64,000 nt of DNA, taken from assembly GCA_028023455.1 (NCBI GenBank), contig JAQFVV010006429.1, positions 1,011,508-1,075,507 of the forward strand. The letters are read 5' to 3'. Source of the DNA: Epiperipatus broadwayi. Lineage: Eukaryota; Onychophora; Udeonychophora; Euonychophora; Peripatidae. Below the pieces are notes generated by a model. The model was not told the DNA's origin, did not search any database, and saw only the letters and a list, made by a program, of their open reading frames with translations. This document shows, in pieces, positions 10,251 to 23,474 of this stretch. A program made the translations under genes and the position numbers. Position 1 is the first letter of the stretch. The number at the start of each line of letters is the position of its first letter.

Positions 10251-13200
10251 TGTTCACTTACATAAATGTAAAAATAAAATAAAAACACTCTATATTCTCC
10301 TTCTTACAATTAATAAACTTTGTTATTATTAAATTTTGGTATTTCTGAAGATGATTAAATTAAAACGTTAAAGTATAATGGTAAAAATTTCTCAGTGAAA
10401 AAAGTGTATTTACTATTACAATTTTATAAATACTTGTAACTAAAAAAAACTTTAAAAAATCATTTGAAAAATATTAATAAATAAACAAAAAATTTCAATT
10501 CTTATATTCAATTTGGTATCTAGACTGTCTATATGTAAGGTACATGTATATAAATTTTGGTGATTTTAGTCTTGGTTAAACAAGCTTGTATATTAAAATA
10601 AATAATCAATATTATAGAAAAGAATAAAAAGTTACTATAATAATTTAATTACTATACAGTGTAGCATAACATTACTAATTATTCAATTTCACTAACTTAA
10701 CAAAGTGGATAGATTGAAGATAACAGGTCATTAATTTTTATAATAAAATAAAAGTCACATAGAATGATTAAACTTGTTTATGAGTTGCTAATACTATAAT
10801 AATGATATATAAAAAAACTCAATAAGTTATCTTATATTATATTGGTGGCAGTTTTAAATAATGAGTAATTTGATATTTAATGGTTTTTTTTAAAAAAATA
10901 AGTTTTATATAAAAATAAAATTTATTTTTTATTAATACCATAACCTAATTATAATTATATTCTAGGCAATGTATATTATTGAAATCAGAAGCATTTTGAA
11001 TTTTCAAATTTATATGAATAAAAGTAAATATAGTAAATATAAAAAATATAAAAAATTTAAATATAAAAACACATGTAAAAATTAATTTATTTTTGTTTAA
11101 TTTTTTTGGATAACTACTGGACTTCAGACTCACAGCCTAGAACAAAACCAACCAACTAAACATTTAAATTCTAAAAATATCAAATCATATCAAATATGTG
11201 TATAAAAATATATAAAATTTATTTACATTTGAAGATTTAATTTGGTGACAAATAAAATCCAGCTCTTAAAAGCATAAACAATATTCATCTGTTTCATAAT
11301 ATTGCAATTTGAACTACTTAAAACAAACATTTTCTTTTCAAACGGTACACTTTTTAATTCATTTTTGCAGCATTTTGATGTCTTGTAGTTTTACTGCTTT
11401 TCTTTTGAAAAATTATTTCTTTACAGACTTTTTTTCTAGTTCGTAACTAAAATCATTATGCAGTATGTATATAAAATATTTTTAAAAAGTATTCTGTTTA
11501 CCATGGAAATTTATAACTAATTACGTAAGAAACCTAAATTGATAACAAATCCTTTACAAAATGTGAGATAGATCTCAACAAAGTAGTTAAAAGAAGAGTT
11601 CTATAATACCTACTACACATGATTGCTTTGTCAGTCAATTGGTTCATCAAAGCATCTGCATCTTTTGATTTAACCATTTCACATTTAGAGTATAGATATT
11701 TTGTGTTTCATTTTAATACAATGTGAATTATATTGTAGAAAATATAATAGGGCCATCAACTGTATTATATCTAATTACCTGATTTCAATTATATGATATC
11801 CTAAGAAATGTGTAAACATCAAACAAAAATTTACATAAACAAACAAAAAACTCATTAGAATTCATGAATTGTATGATATGTGAGCTGCCATTTTTTCTAA
11901 GTGCTGTTGACATTTATCTTCAGAAGAAAAAGGTTAAATTTATAAATAAACTTAACAATACACCAGTATATTTATTAATAAAATTATATTTACTAATAAA
12001 ATTAAGTTGGTTTATTTTAAAAACATACATTTCATTCTTTCTTTCTTATTCTTTCTGAATTTGATGTGCTGTATTATGCATAATAATTTTTTTTTTCTGA
12101 ACATAATGTTAAAAGTTTTACAAAATTTTACAAGTTACTAAAAGTTAATAGTTTATGCATTTTCTAACTTCAATTTTTAATGTTGTATTGCTGATCTTTC
12201 ATTCATATTATAATAAAAAATATACTCATTAATGCTATCATCTTCAGATTTTTTTAGAACTAATAAATTAATACTATTTAAATTTAACACCATTACAATG
12301 ATACAAGTACCTGCCATCAAAGGTGCTGATTGGTAGATTATTGTGCTTTCTGCAGAAGAGCACCTGTCAACACTTTTGACAGTTCTTTTTTACATTTTGA
12401 TTTTGCAAACAAAACTATATATTTCTATTCTTTTTTTATTTATTCAGTATTTTTTTTCACAAAATATTTGTAAAACAGTAATTATTTTAGAACCATAATT
12501 CAAATTTTGATAGAAAATATTTACTTTTACAAGAAGACAAATTGACAAAGAAATCAATGATGAAGGACTACTGTTTGTAATTGGATTGTGTAAATATATT
12601 TTCTGAAGACTGCTATAGATTATTTTCTTCAATTATAAATAGAAATTTATTTATAAGAAAGCTTTAATTTACTTTAATAATCTGATTAATTATTCATTTT
12701 CATTTTATAAAGTAACCTAAAATTTTTATTGCTGACCAACCAAAAATTTGGAATCTTAATTCAATCTGTCAATAAAATATTTTAAAGTTAATTGACACAA
12801 AAAAGATTAATACTAATTTTAAAACAATAAAATAATTATATAGATTCTAATATTTTTAATAAACCATTATTATGTTTCTATAAGAGAAAAACACTATGAG
12901 AAAAAAGAATATTCCAGAGCATATTTAATTCTGGGCAAAGTCAGTCATTTCACTATTTATTTTAGAAACAAAGGTACATAGTAAGTGTTTTTTTTTAATT
13001 TTTATTGCATTAGAGAATACATGAGTGAATGCAAACACAATAAAATATCTTTCCTCCAATTTATTATTGATAATAATATTATTATTTAAAAGTTTGTTTA
13101 CACTATAATTTTAATTTATTTATGCATACTACATGTATAAAAACTATCAATCTTATAAATATACGTATGTCAGTTATATGTATATATGCATTTTAAAAAG

Positions 13201-13989
13201 TACTTTGCACTTACAGTTCAATAAACAATATGTATTATAATCTAACCAATGTTTATTAACAAAATATAAGTTATTGTGTGCTACAAACATTTGTACATGA
13301 GGGATGCATGGAACAAAATTTATCATAGTTTGTGGCTCATAGTGATTTATTTGATTAAACATTATGAATTTCCACATTTTATCTACTGTGAAATACATCA
13401 TAAGTGTATATATTGAAACAGACAGATCGAAAGATCGATCTTAGTTTCATAGTTTTCATTTTGAAGTACGGTAATTCTAAATCACTATTTACCCGCAATG
13501 AGGCTTTTTCTATTCCAGGCCACATAAATTTTAAGTTAGTTATTTTATGCTTGTTTAAAAGAATTTAATGTAAATATTACAAGTATAAATATTACAAATC
13601 ATGATAAATAATATTCGTGTGTGTGGTTTATAGGTTTATATTCGCTCAATTTAAAGGTTTCATTGCGTGTATATTTTTTTTTTGTAATTTTAAATCTTTC
13701 AAAATTATACAAAGTCATTTAAAAATGCTGATCAAAAGTCACATTCCTTTGATCGGTATTTTTAGTCAAATCTTACGTGTACAAAATGTATAGAATAATT
13801 AGTTTGTACTTTGAAAGTTAAGATAATGAATTTCAGTTTTGTATTCACGAATTCCTATGTAATTATTTAGTTTGTCAATTTAGAATCATGTATTGAATTT
13901 AGAAATAAATGTAAATCAAACAATGGAAATGAGAAATGTAGGACTCTTATCAAGAAAGGCGAATGCAATTGTATAGTCAAAATTAGATA
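10251..13989. other. AT-rich DNA, nothing recognised
   Basis: Long AT-rich stretch with poly-A/T runs. Short ORFs are composed of Lys/Asn/Ile/Phe codons expected by chance. A mildly GC-richer patch at about 12300-12390 contains CTGCAGAAGAGCACCTGTC but no frame or RNA fold I recognise. Confidence 0.6.
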
Positions 13990-14331
13990 TTGCTGAAGGC
14001 CAGAAAATCAAAGGAGGCGGAGTCATGAACAAAAACTATGCAGAGTGATCAACCGTAGCTTATGTTATAATATACGAGGGGACTCTACCTTTTGACTTTG
14101 CTGTGGGTAGACCATCTCAGGCTACAGCAAAGTAGTTGTGCCAGAGAAATCATCTCAACTGTGATTAAGAAGTTGCCCGGTAAATTGCAATAATGTTGGG
14201 CTAAGTACAAGAAGCTGGTCCCTGTTCTGCCGATTTAAATCTTTCGAGCCGCTGATCCATAATGTTTCCTGTGCTTCCAGTTTTCTCAATTCCAACCTTT
14301 AAATTAATCATGCCGTTCTAAGGAATCCAAA
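13990..14331 (+). promoter_or_regulatory. Candidate promoter and 5' UTR
   Basis: This block has about a dozen CpG dinucleotides in 400 bp whereas the surrounding kilobases have almost none, and its GC content is higher. It contains a GC-box-like GGAGGCGGAG (14015-14024), a TATA-like TTATAATATA (about 14064-14073), and a moderately structured leader up to the ATG at 14332. The combination suggests the 5' end of a transcription unit on the plus strand. Evidence is compositional only; it could also be the end of an unrecognised transposon. Confidence 0.3.
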
Positions 14332-14392
14332 ATGCGCGCCTACGTTCTGCATAAACATTACTGCAAGGAGAAAAGCCGGACGAAGAAGAATG
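14332..14392 (+). CDS. Possible first coding exon, 20 codons plus splice donor
   Basis: From the ATG the frame reads MRAYVLHKHYCKEKSRTKKN with codon use (GCG, CGC, TAC, CTG, AAG, CGG, ACG) quite unlike the surrounding AT-rich DNA, then ends at a consensus splice donor AATG|GTAACT. Basic, short, no recognised domain or signal peptide. The next exon was not found; candidate GC-richer DNA lies at 15.1-15.4 kb. Could be a real gene's first exon or chance within a CpG-rich patch. Confidence 0.3.
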
Positions 14393-15099
14393 GTAACTCT
14401 TGTTACATGAACTTTTTAACTTTCCTCTAAGCTTAATAATTTTATTATTTAATCTGTTAAGAATTAATCTAGGTAATTACATGTAAATTTCTTGCTTCCC
14501 TTCGTTAAAATGTTACACTAAAGCCTGTCAGTAAATTTCTTCTCTAATACTTCTGTGCTCTAGTCTTTAGATGATAATTTACTAATATTTTGTGCCTAAT
14601 AGTAATTCATTAGTGAATATACTTATATTTTTATTATTACTTACATTTACAAACAAAGCGATGCCAATAATAATATTTTTCAATTCTAGTTAAAGCCATT
14701 AAAGTTTATTTCATAGTATTATTATTATATTCATTTTAAAAGTAATTTTCTTTTATCGAACTAAAAATTGGTTCGTTTATGTTGAGTTGAGAAATATTCA
14801 AGTACCTGTATTGTTCCTTTTATTTTGTCAAAATGATATTTTAACCTTTGCTCCAAATAACAAATAAAAAATAAAGTCTAAATTTTTATTATGTTATTTT
14901 TTATATATGAACGGAGTAATAATATAAAGGAATATTTTTGTTACTATTATTACCTTCCGAACAACCTGGGGAATTATGGGTTTCAGAGTGAAATTAATTA
15001 ATCGTTACTTTTGTGATCTTTTGATTTCGCCATGTTTTATTTTGAATAGTCATATCAGATTGTTGCGTAGAAAATGTTACGGAGAGATAACCAAGGTTT

Positions 15100-15390
15100 T
15101 ATATAGTTTCGCTTTAAGTCCACTTCCGATCACTCTTCCTCGATGTTACTGTGGCAGTGCCTTTTCCTTCACCTAAATTGGCGTCTCGTTTTTACTACCA
15201 ATTGGAAAGAAAGAAATTCTTCTCCAGATAATCTCTTGGATCACCGGGGTTCGAAAATGATCCTGGCTGGTTGTAGTGTCCCGGATCTACTTGGGGGCAT
15301 TAAGACTTGTCAAAGTACAAGCCGCCCGGTCTTCCGTCAATGCACCGCAAGTTATTATTGTAGTATATTTTAAGCTCTGCAACCATCAGT
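15100..15390. other. GC/CpG-richer patch of unknown nature
   Basis: The sequence around CACCGGGGTTCGAAAATGATCC and CAAGCCGCCCGGTCTTCC stands out in base composition. Two overlapping plus-strand frames (15143-15373, 15276-15485) are open but without family resemblance. It may hold an exon or a decayed element; I see no convincing acceptor/donor pair. Confidence 0.35.
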
Positions 15391-16920
15391 ACATCATTAT
15401 TATATTATATTTTTATATAAAACCTCCTCCAATTATCCGTATACGTAATGGTTTGAATCTATTAAAATCAAACAACTTAATATAAAATAGTAATTGAATA
15501 TTTTAAATGCTCAAATTATTCTGATTCTCATATCAACTCATACGACCATTTAAAACATATAAATATTGGCATGCGTTTTGTCTATCAGTCTAAAATGATT
15601 ATTAAGGACTAGTAGCAAATTATTAGAAATATATGTATGAAAATTTTACTGTATCTGTACATAGTATTCAATGATTTCAATAATTATTAAAAATTTATCT
15701 AATCTATTTTTGTCTCTCTTGTCTTATTACTCTCAAAATCTAGTTAAGCACCTGCTGTCTGTATCGACAACTTAAATATATATTGAATTATTAACCGTAC
15801 CAATATCTCGAATATAAGATATATATGAATAACTGATTGTAGGGTAATTTAGTCTGTGTTTTCCGATGAGCTAGTAAAGGGAAAACCACGTACCGTTGTT
15901 GCGTTGTTCATCGGTTGGTCATGCCAGGGGTTTGGGTTTGAATTTGGTTTGCATTTTGGAATTTATTCCTAGACGTGGACTGGGTTTGAATTCGGATTAC
16001 TGTGCGTGATTAATCATGGCGATTTTACCGGTACAATATATATATATATATGTGTGTGTGTGTTGTGTGTGTGAGAAGAATTATTTCTTCTAATGTTTGT
16101 GTTGTTAAATAGGAATTTAGCTAGGTTAAAGCTAGTAAAAAATTTACATATATACAATGATCATGTAATAAATTTTGAGCCATTTTAGTAATAATATGAA
16201 TGATTAATTTTTAACAGGTATAGCTCTAAAACAAAAAAAAAGGACAATAATATTGTTTCCCTGTGCATTTTTATTTTAAAATTAATATGAAGGGATTAAA
16301 ATTTTTAAATTTGTTAAACAATAATTTAAAAAACTGGAAAGGATTAGGATTCTCATTTCTGAAGTAACTACGTTTATTTTTAGTTAGTATATTTTTTTTT
16401 TTAAAGTATTTTTTGTAAAAAAAAATCAATTGATCAAGGCTTAATGCAGTAATTTTTAAGGTAGTCATGTGATTGAATGAATTATTGATATAACATTGGT
16501 TTTTGAAAAACAAAAGAGTATCTTGGTAGTAGATTCAGCAGTCAGATGTTCAGCTTGAACGTCTCATACTAAAGTGATCTCATGCTTGGTAAAAAAATGA
16601 AGTTTGCAAAGCAGTAATAAATTATGGAATTTATAAAACCATGTTCTAAGTTCTTATTAGAAGCTGATTATTGTTTACCCAGTGATATAACTAATTTTCC
16701 TAAAATGAGTGTAAGAAAAGGAAAATATTCCTGAAACTTTCCAGTAGCATTATGTATTGATTCATTCAAAATCATGATTGTCCAAACTTATGTTAAATTA
16801 ATAAACAAAACCAGAAGTTGACATTTCCACTCTGGAAATACTTCATATGTCAATCTTACCAATAATACTCCAACTCCCAATGTGACAACTATGCTAAAAC
16901 TTAGACCAATATTTGTTGGC
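15391..16920. other. AT-rich DNA, nothing recognised
   Basis: No coding or RNA feature found. A TA then TG run lies at about 16038-16072. Confidence 0.55.
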
Positions 16921-16985
16921 AGCCAATAAAACCAGCCAATCATAGTGTTGATTGCTGACATTGGTGCAAACCTATTATATAATCC
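16921..16985 (+). promoter_or_regulatory. CCAAT-box pair with TATA-like sequence
   Basis: Two CCAAT pentamers (16923-16927, 16936-16940), an inverted ATTGG (about 16960-16964) and TATATAA (16976-16982) in 60 bp. The arrangement resembles a polymerase II promoter and lies upstream of, and in the same sense as, PLE-2. No direct evidence of transcription. Confidence 0.25.
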
Positions 16986-17303
16986 TAATAAGGACTAACT
17001 AATCACCCATCTTGTCAAGGTTATTTGTTACAAACAATTTGGCTAATCATGATTGGAAGTTTTAAAATTAACAACACAAAGCAATTATTTTCAGATAATT
17101 CTATAATTTGTTTTAAAGAAAACAAATGACAAAGAGTCACACTGATAAATAAAAGCAAATATAGTGACAACGTTTTAAGTTACAAATAAACAAATTAAAA
17201 TTCAATATCCTCCCCAACTTTAACAACAAACTCAATTAAGATAAATTCATTTCCACTTTGCTCTGAAAAGTCTGCAACAAAGTTGTTATTAAATCTAAAT
17301 ACT

Positions 17304-18354
17304 TTCATACAACTCACCACTCTCCACACTATCTCATAACACTGACACACTTGAACACATATATGTTGAAAAGATAAATAATCACCAATATACATATTTC
17401 ATGCTAAACCAACAATTATCAGTTGGTCCAGATTACCATCTCTACACATATTTGCTATAAGTGCTCAGATATATATTAAGATAGTGAATCCTCATACTTT
17501 AATGGACAGGCTTCAATCTACTCCACACTCCAACTCTTCAACCATCCATCCAATTGAAAATCTGATGATGGAATGCTCAAAGACCACCTTGAGGTGCCAA
17601 GATTCTTGTCACACCCATGTTTACATAAGGTCAATCTGACTCCTCATGTACAGGACATAATAAATTCAATACATAAACAAGGGATGGGCAGACATTTCTA
17701 CTATGTAATAACTGATACACACAGGCTTATTATATACCTGTGTTTATATATGTAATATATAGGGTATATGAGCACAGGCTTTCACACAACCCACCACTCT
17801 CCACACTATCTCATAACACTGATACACTTGAACACATATATGTTAAAAATATAAATAATCACCAATATTTGTATTTCATGCTAAACCAGCAATCATCAGT
17901 TGGTCCAGATTACCATCTCTACTGAATGTATTATATCCTGTACACGAGGGGTCAGATTGACCTTAGGTCAACATGGGTGTGACAAGAATTTCAGCCTCAG
18001 CATGGCCTTTGAGCATTCCATCATCAGATTTTCAATTGGATGGATGGTTGAGGAGTTGGAGTGTGGAGTAGATTGAAGCCTGTCCATTAAAATATGAGGA
18101 TTCACTATCTTAATATATATCTGAGCACATATAGCATATATGTGTATGGATGGTAATCTGGACCAACTAATGATTGCTGGTTTAGCATAAAATATATATA
18201 TTGGTGATTATTTATCTTTTCAAAATATATGTGTTCACGTGTATCAGTGTTATGTGATAGTGTGGAGAGTGGTGGATTGTGTGAAAGTCTGTGCTCATAT
18301 ACCCTATATATTACATATATAAACACAGGTATATAATAAGCCTATGTGTATCAG
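17304..18354. mobile_element. R1 foldback element with 15-bp target-site duplication
   Basis: The 15-mer TTAAATCTAAATACT occurs directly repeated at 17289-17303 and 18355-18369, precisely bracketing this 1051-bp block. Inside, a dispersed repeat (R1: CACTCTCCACACTATCTCA ... TTTCATGCTAAACCAGCA ... GTTGGTCCAGATTACCATCTC) occurs twice forward (about 17310-17455 and 17785-17925) and once inverted (about 18130-18300). The segment 17461-17675 is also present inverted at 17923-18125. The long TSD suggests retrotransposition-type integration rather than a cut-and-paste element. No protein coding capacity. Confidence 0.8.
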
Positions 18355-18369
18355 TTAAATCTAAATACT

Positions 18370-19620
18370 ATAGAATATATCACTCTGTTGTTATCTCACC
18401 TAGAATGTTTGCTGATGTTAAGTTATATAAACATAATTCTCTGATCAGACTTGTGTTGGATTTTGGTTGTTTATTATTTTTCTACACTGCAAAAATGATC
18501 AATCAATGGGTTTTTTACAATTAAGTCATCTTTCAACTTCAATGCTTGCATCAAACAATCTAAGCTAAAATCTGAATACAAAATTGTTTCTTTGGACATT
18601 ACTGAGCTTTACAGCTCCATTAAAAACTTCATTAATATTGTCCAAGCTGAACTTGTAAAAAGCAATTACAGATATGTAACATCTTTATTAATGATTTTTT
18701 TACTTGGCTCAGTGACAACATCATCACCACATTCAATGGACAATATGTCCTTGAAATTCTATCCAGCATATATCTTACTCACTTTGAAGATAAACTTCTC
18801 CCTAAATATTCAGCTCCATTCCCAATTTTATCTATACCCATTACATTGATGACATGTTTGTCACTGGACCAGAATCAACCATAACCAATCAGTAATCAGA
18901 GTTCCAAATGCATTTTTTCTATCATTTACTATTGCTCGAGAAGTTGCATACCATGAGATTAAATATCTGGACAACCACATACAATGATTCATAGGTCATC
19001 TAAACTACATTATATGCATAATTCCTTTGGAGGTCAGACCCTTAATCAAATTCTCCACTCATGCCCAAATTTGCAGGTCTTTCATCTTTCTTTTCCATAA
19101 TCATCACTTATGTAAACTTGAAGCCTCACACAAAAGTAGCATAGAACAATATTTAAATATCTCATCAACATTAGATTCAATCCCAGCCATCTTATAAGAA
19201 AGGTAAAATAATTTGACCAGAAGTTGCATACCAATCCTTCCATGAATAACAAACCATGGCTTCTTCTTCCACATTTTCATTCCCTCACTAAAAACTTTAT
19301 CAAAATCTTCTCTCATTCTTTCAAGCTAAATTTTTACACACCTCTTTCAGTTAACAGACTAGTTAATAATTCAAAAAATGCTTACTCTCTAAACTTTTCA
19401 CACTGTGCATAAAATTACATGCTCTCAAACCATCTGCAGTGCTATATATTATGGTGAATCTCACCCTTTTTTCTCCATTTATGTCTCTCAGTACAATTAC
19501 TTGTACAAAAGAGCTCTGAGAAAATCTGAATACAATTCCATCTTTTTGGAACACAAAGTCCCACCAGCCATATATTTGAACCATCTTCTGCCATCATCAC
19601 CTCTATAGAGCATTGAGACT
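18370..19620 (+). mobile_element. Penelope-like retroelement with RT and GIY-YIG remnants (PLE-2)
   Basis: Plus-strand frames give, in order: KIVSLDITELYSSI (RT motif A region, about 18564-18612); FNGQYVLEILSSIYLTHFED (about 18734-18800); HYIDDMFVTGPES with the YIDD catalytic box (18842-18853); SLTKNFIKIFSHSFKLNFY (about 19280-19345), the pre-endonuclease segment; and VYKITC then IYYGES (about 19405-19461), the GIY-YIG motif; ending in LFLEHK-like residues near 19550. This is the domain order of Penelope-like proteins. Stops and frameshifts inactivate it. Its 5' part is probably upstream of the R1 insertion at 17304-18354, but I cannot recognise it. GIY-YIG here is more diverged than in PLE-1. 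Confidence 0.75.
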
Positions 19621-19870
19621 TTAAGCATAAAGAAGCATTGCTTATAACTAAGACACCCATGCTATAAACCAGAAGGAAGGATGTTTCTCTCTCTCTCCAA
19701 AAAGTGGGGTCTCTAATCCACAGCATACATTTAAATATTCATCACACATATTATCCATTGTGCTCATTCAACCTTCTGGCTGTGATTATAAGGAGATAAA
19801 ACTTCTTGAAAGCTCACAGGCATTAATCTTATTATCTGTAACTAGTTTCACCAATACCCATGCTTTAGAA

Positions 19871-20397
19871 CAGTGTTCTTCAACCCTTGGTCCAGGACCG
19901 GTGCCGGGCCACAGAAATTTTTTAACGGTTCTCCGGTAGACTGGCAGGAAAGATATTAATAACAAAATAATGAGTTTAAACTTTTAATTAATATAAACAA
20001 CTTTTATTTATTTTTTCATCTCATTTTTGCTCAATTAAAAAAAAAAGAAACAGAACGAAAACAAAATCTAATCAATCATACATAAATTAATTTGTTTTTC
20101 TAATTATCACAGATGTTTATGGGGGGGGGGGGGAGAAGTAAATTTTTTATTACTTTTCTAAAAAAATTCAAAATTAAAAAAAAAAGTTTTTATTATACAA
20201 ACTCCATATATTTAACTGCATTTTGTATCTTTAACATTGTTGTTTTGATCAATTATAACAATTATGCTCATCTAAGGATATGCAGTTTACATATTTAAGA
20301 AAATATATATATTGGTGATTATTTTACTTCTGCTGGTCAGCGAAACCTTATCCTTATTTTTACCGGTCCACAGGTGTGAAAAGGTTGAAGACCACTG
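19871..20397. mobile_element. Non-autonomous hAT transposon (MITE) with 8-bp TSD
   Basis: Terminal inverted repeats CAGTGTTCTTCAACC (left) and GGTTGAAGACCACTG (right) match with one mismatch, and the 8-mer CTTTAGAA flanks both ends exactly (19863-19870 and 20398-20405). Subterminal sequence GGTCCAGGACCGGTGCCGGGCC and, at the other end, ACCGGTCCACAGG is the pattern widespread in animal hAT MITEs. Element length 527 bp, AT-rich interior with a G10-11 run at about 20122, no transposase. The insertion is young enough for the TSD to be intact. Confidence 0.93.
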
Positions 20398-20405
20398 CTT
20401 TAGAA

Positions 20406-22560
20406 CATTTAACATATTACTTATTTAATTGGGAAGTTTACATTTTTTTATTATTATATTAAATTGAAATGTAAATAATTGTTAAATTGGAAAGCTGGAG
20501 TTACAAGAAGAAAAAACTAAACTGAAATTAAAACAATAGAAAAAAAAAAGCTAACTTGAAATGAAAATAATTGTTAACTTGGATACTAGCTACAATAAGA
20601 AAAAGCTAAATGGATATAAAAAAAAGAAAATAATTGTCAAACTGAAAACTGGTAGGTACAAAGAAAAAAAAGATTTGAATGAAAATATTATTGAGAAGGC
20701 TATAGCAAAAATAACTGGGAGACAAAATATTAATTATTACAAAAACAAACAATCATTTAGGTAACAACAAAAGTAGGATTAGGAAGAAAATTTATAGTCA
20801 TATGGGATCATGTAATATGCATATCTATAAATGTTACTTTATTAAAAAATGAATAGTTGACAATAATGACTAATTTTTTAGTTGATTTTGTTAAAAAGAT
20901 TATTTTAATTAGTTAAAATGTTAGGGAACTTCCTTGTGAGTTTCATATTAAAATAATTTTCTTTCTATATTATGAAATATTTTGGAAATTTGATTATCGT
21001 AAAGAAATAGTTCATTTATGTTAAGGGTTAATTCTTTATGAATAATTAAAAGGAAATAATAATTATATGTGTGTTGTATAAATAGGGTGGATCAATATAC
21101 ATATCATAGCATGCATAGTTTGCTACAAGTATTAAATATGAGTGTCAAATATAACAGTCATAATTAACAGCATTTTTAATTGTAAACATTCAATAAATAA
21201 AGTATTGTTTTATTTGAGTGTTGTGCATGTGACTTTCTTCTCATTTTATCTCAAAAAAATATTTCTGCACAAAAAAAAAATAGAAAAAATAAAAGAGTAT
21301 TGTTAACTAATTGTAAATTTTTTGCAAAAGAAAAATGGAGTAAAACATTTTTATAAAAGTTAACTCCACAAGAGAATTTTCAATTAATTTTTATATATAT
21401 AAATGTCGAGTTTTGGAATAAATTTTTATGATTAAAAAAAGTAATATTATAAAAAAGGAACAAATCTTCAGTCATTTGTTTTTTAGAGATTTACATACAC
21501 TCACCTGTGAGCATCGGTTTGAAAAGCATAAGTGTATGCTTATGTTTAGAACTTATCTATATATAAGTAAACATTTGCTCACCCTGCTGAAATCAGAGCT
21601 TAGGGTTATTGTGTCTGAGTTATAAATTATTAATTGAATTGTAAAAATCTATTTGTTCTGCAGCAGGAGAAAGACATTTTTAACCACCTGTGATTAGAAA
21701 TACATGATAAGATTTGAATTTATTGCAATAAATAGTCTAATATTTTATAGTGTAGACGGTATATGCAATATTATAAAGAATGAACAAACTTCCACTCATG
21801 TTCATAATTGGAGATTTGTTCCTTTTTTATAATGTTATATACTGATTCTGTGCTATATAAATAATATTCTTTTTATTGCAATGAAAAAAGTAATATTTTT
21901 ATTTTCTTAGTTTTCATTTTCTATTTCAAATTATGCTTAATCATGTGTTTTCTTTTCTATATTTTTTAAAAACAAGCATTGATAATGATTGTAAAAGGGG
22001 GAAGTTAATTAAGTTGCTTATTGATAAATACCTTACAGAGTTAGATGGGAACAATTAAGTTTGATAAGCTATAAAATGATGTTGCAGTAATTTTTAGTAG
22101 CATGTGTTTGGGAAGATTACATTTCAGAAGCAGAATATGTTTACTGTGTTGGCAAAGAATGGGACTAGAAAATATTTTTTTATTGTGAAAATCATCCAGA
22201 TTCGTGTATACACACTAAATTTGGAAATTATAAAAATGTGTTATTATTCAAATATGCAGTAGTTTCATGCATGTATGAGTTAATGTTATAAAAACGATTT
22301 GTTAAAAAAAAACCATGTTCAAGCTCTAACCACATGGAACTCCATGCAAGAAGAAATGACGATGTCCAATCTGTACATAAAAACAAATGACCTAATATGA
22401 AAAGAAAATAATTGTTCCAATCCAATTCTAATATATATAAAAACATGTCTTACCTAAGTGAGAAAAAAATATCTACTGTAGCCTAGTAATGACAAGCCAA
22501 ATTACAAGGTATTCATGGATCAATCATGGGACAGATTATTGGAAAAATACTATGAGCCAT
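20406..22560. other. AT-rich DNA with one 20-bp inverted pair
   Basis: Mostly unrecognised. A ~22-bp string around ATAAAAAAGGAACAAATCT (21446-21470) recurs inverted at 21811-21837, about 340 bp away. No coding signal. Confidence 0.5.
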
Positions 22561-22900
22561 TATGATAAGCACATAGATAAAATTATTTAATTGGCAATAA
22601 TACCAGATGATACCCAGCTACATTTAGCAACAAACTGATACCCATTCGAAATAGATAGAATAATAACCAACCCCCACTTATATGCAGCAAGGTGGTCATT
22701 GTTAAGGCAACCATCAATGCTGTGAATGTTGTAAAGGAAACTAACATTCTGTCAAGCATTGTTAGCTGAGAGGTCAGTGCAGCCACCTTGCAAGCAAGTA
22801 GTTGGTTGCAGACGGTTGTTGCGGGTTCACCTCCTGGCGATGCTATGACATATGGAAAAAAAGACATGCAGATAAAACTAAATAAGCTCATCAAACTTTA
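22561..22900. other. GC-richer patch, open minus-strand frame, unrecognised
   Basis: A 103-codon minus-strand frame (22894-22583) is rich in Leu/Thr/Ala and hydrophobic enough to suggest a membrane segment, but it has no recognised family. The patch contains GCGGGTTCACCTCCTGGCG, weakly like a tRNA B box, so a SINE-type repeat is an equally good reading. Confidence 0.3.
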
Positions 22901-23431
22901 GAACTCTTTGTTTATTTTTGTTTTTTATTCTTTATATTGTTATAGTCCATTAACCACAAAGTGTAACCACTAAATTCCTTTATATATGTTTATCCTAATG
23001 CTACTTACTGTATGTTAAATTTTTAATTTTCTAAATGTAAACTTGTGTAAGCCATTGAGATCAACAAAGCCTTTATTGAAAAGTAAAATTATTTAATTAT
23101 AATCCCATCACAAATTCCTAGTAGTAATCAATGGAATATGAATTTATTTTAAAAGTTTATTGACAAATGGAAAATAAGAAAAAAATTATCCTGAGGGTTA
23201 TAGTCATACAATCAAAGTGTCAATTTTTATAACTAACTTTTTGCCACAAAAGACAAATAAAGACTAAAAGTAAGAATAAATTATTTATATTATCATTATG
23301 TTATATAAACATTTATAATTTTTTCCTCTATTCAGCTGTTAATCATTAACCCGTATCAATCTTTGTCTTTATATTAACCCACTTATTGTAAATGTTATAT
23401 ATATATATATTAACCCACTTATTGTAAATGT

Positions 23432-23474
<43 letters not shown>

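Noticed and set aside
17560-17660. CTGATGATGG string as a possible hammerhead core in the R1 foldback
   Set aside because: No GAAA box at suitable distance and no stem II pairing.
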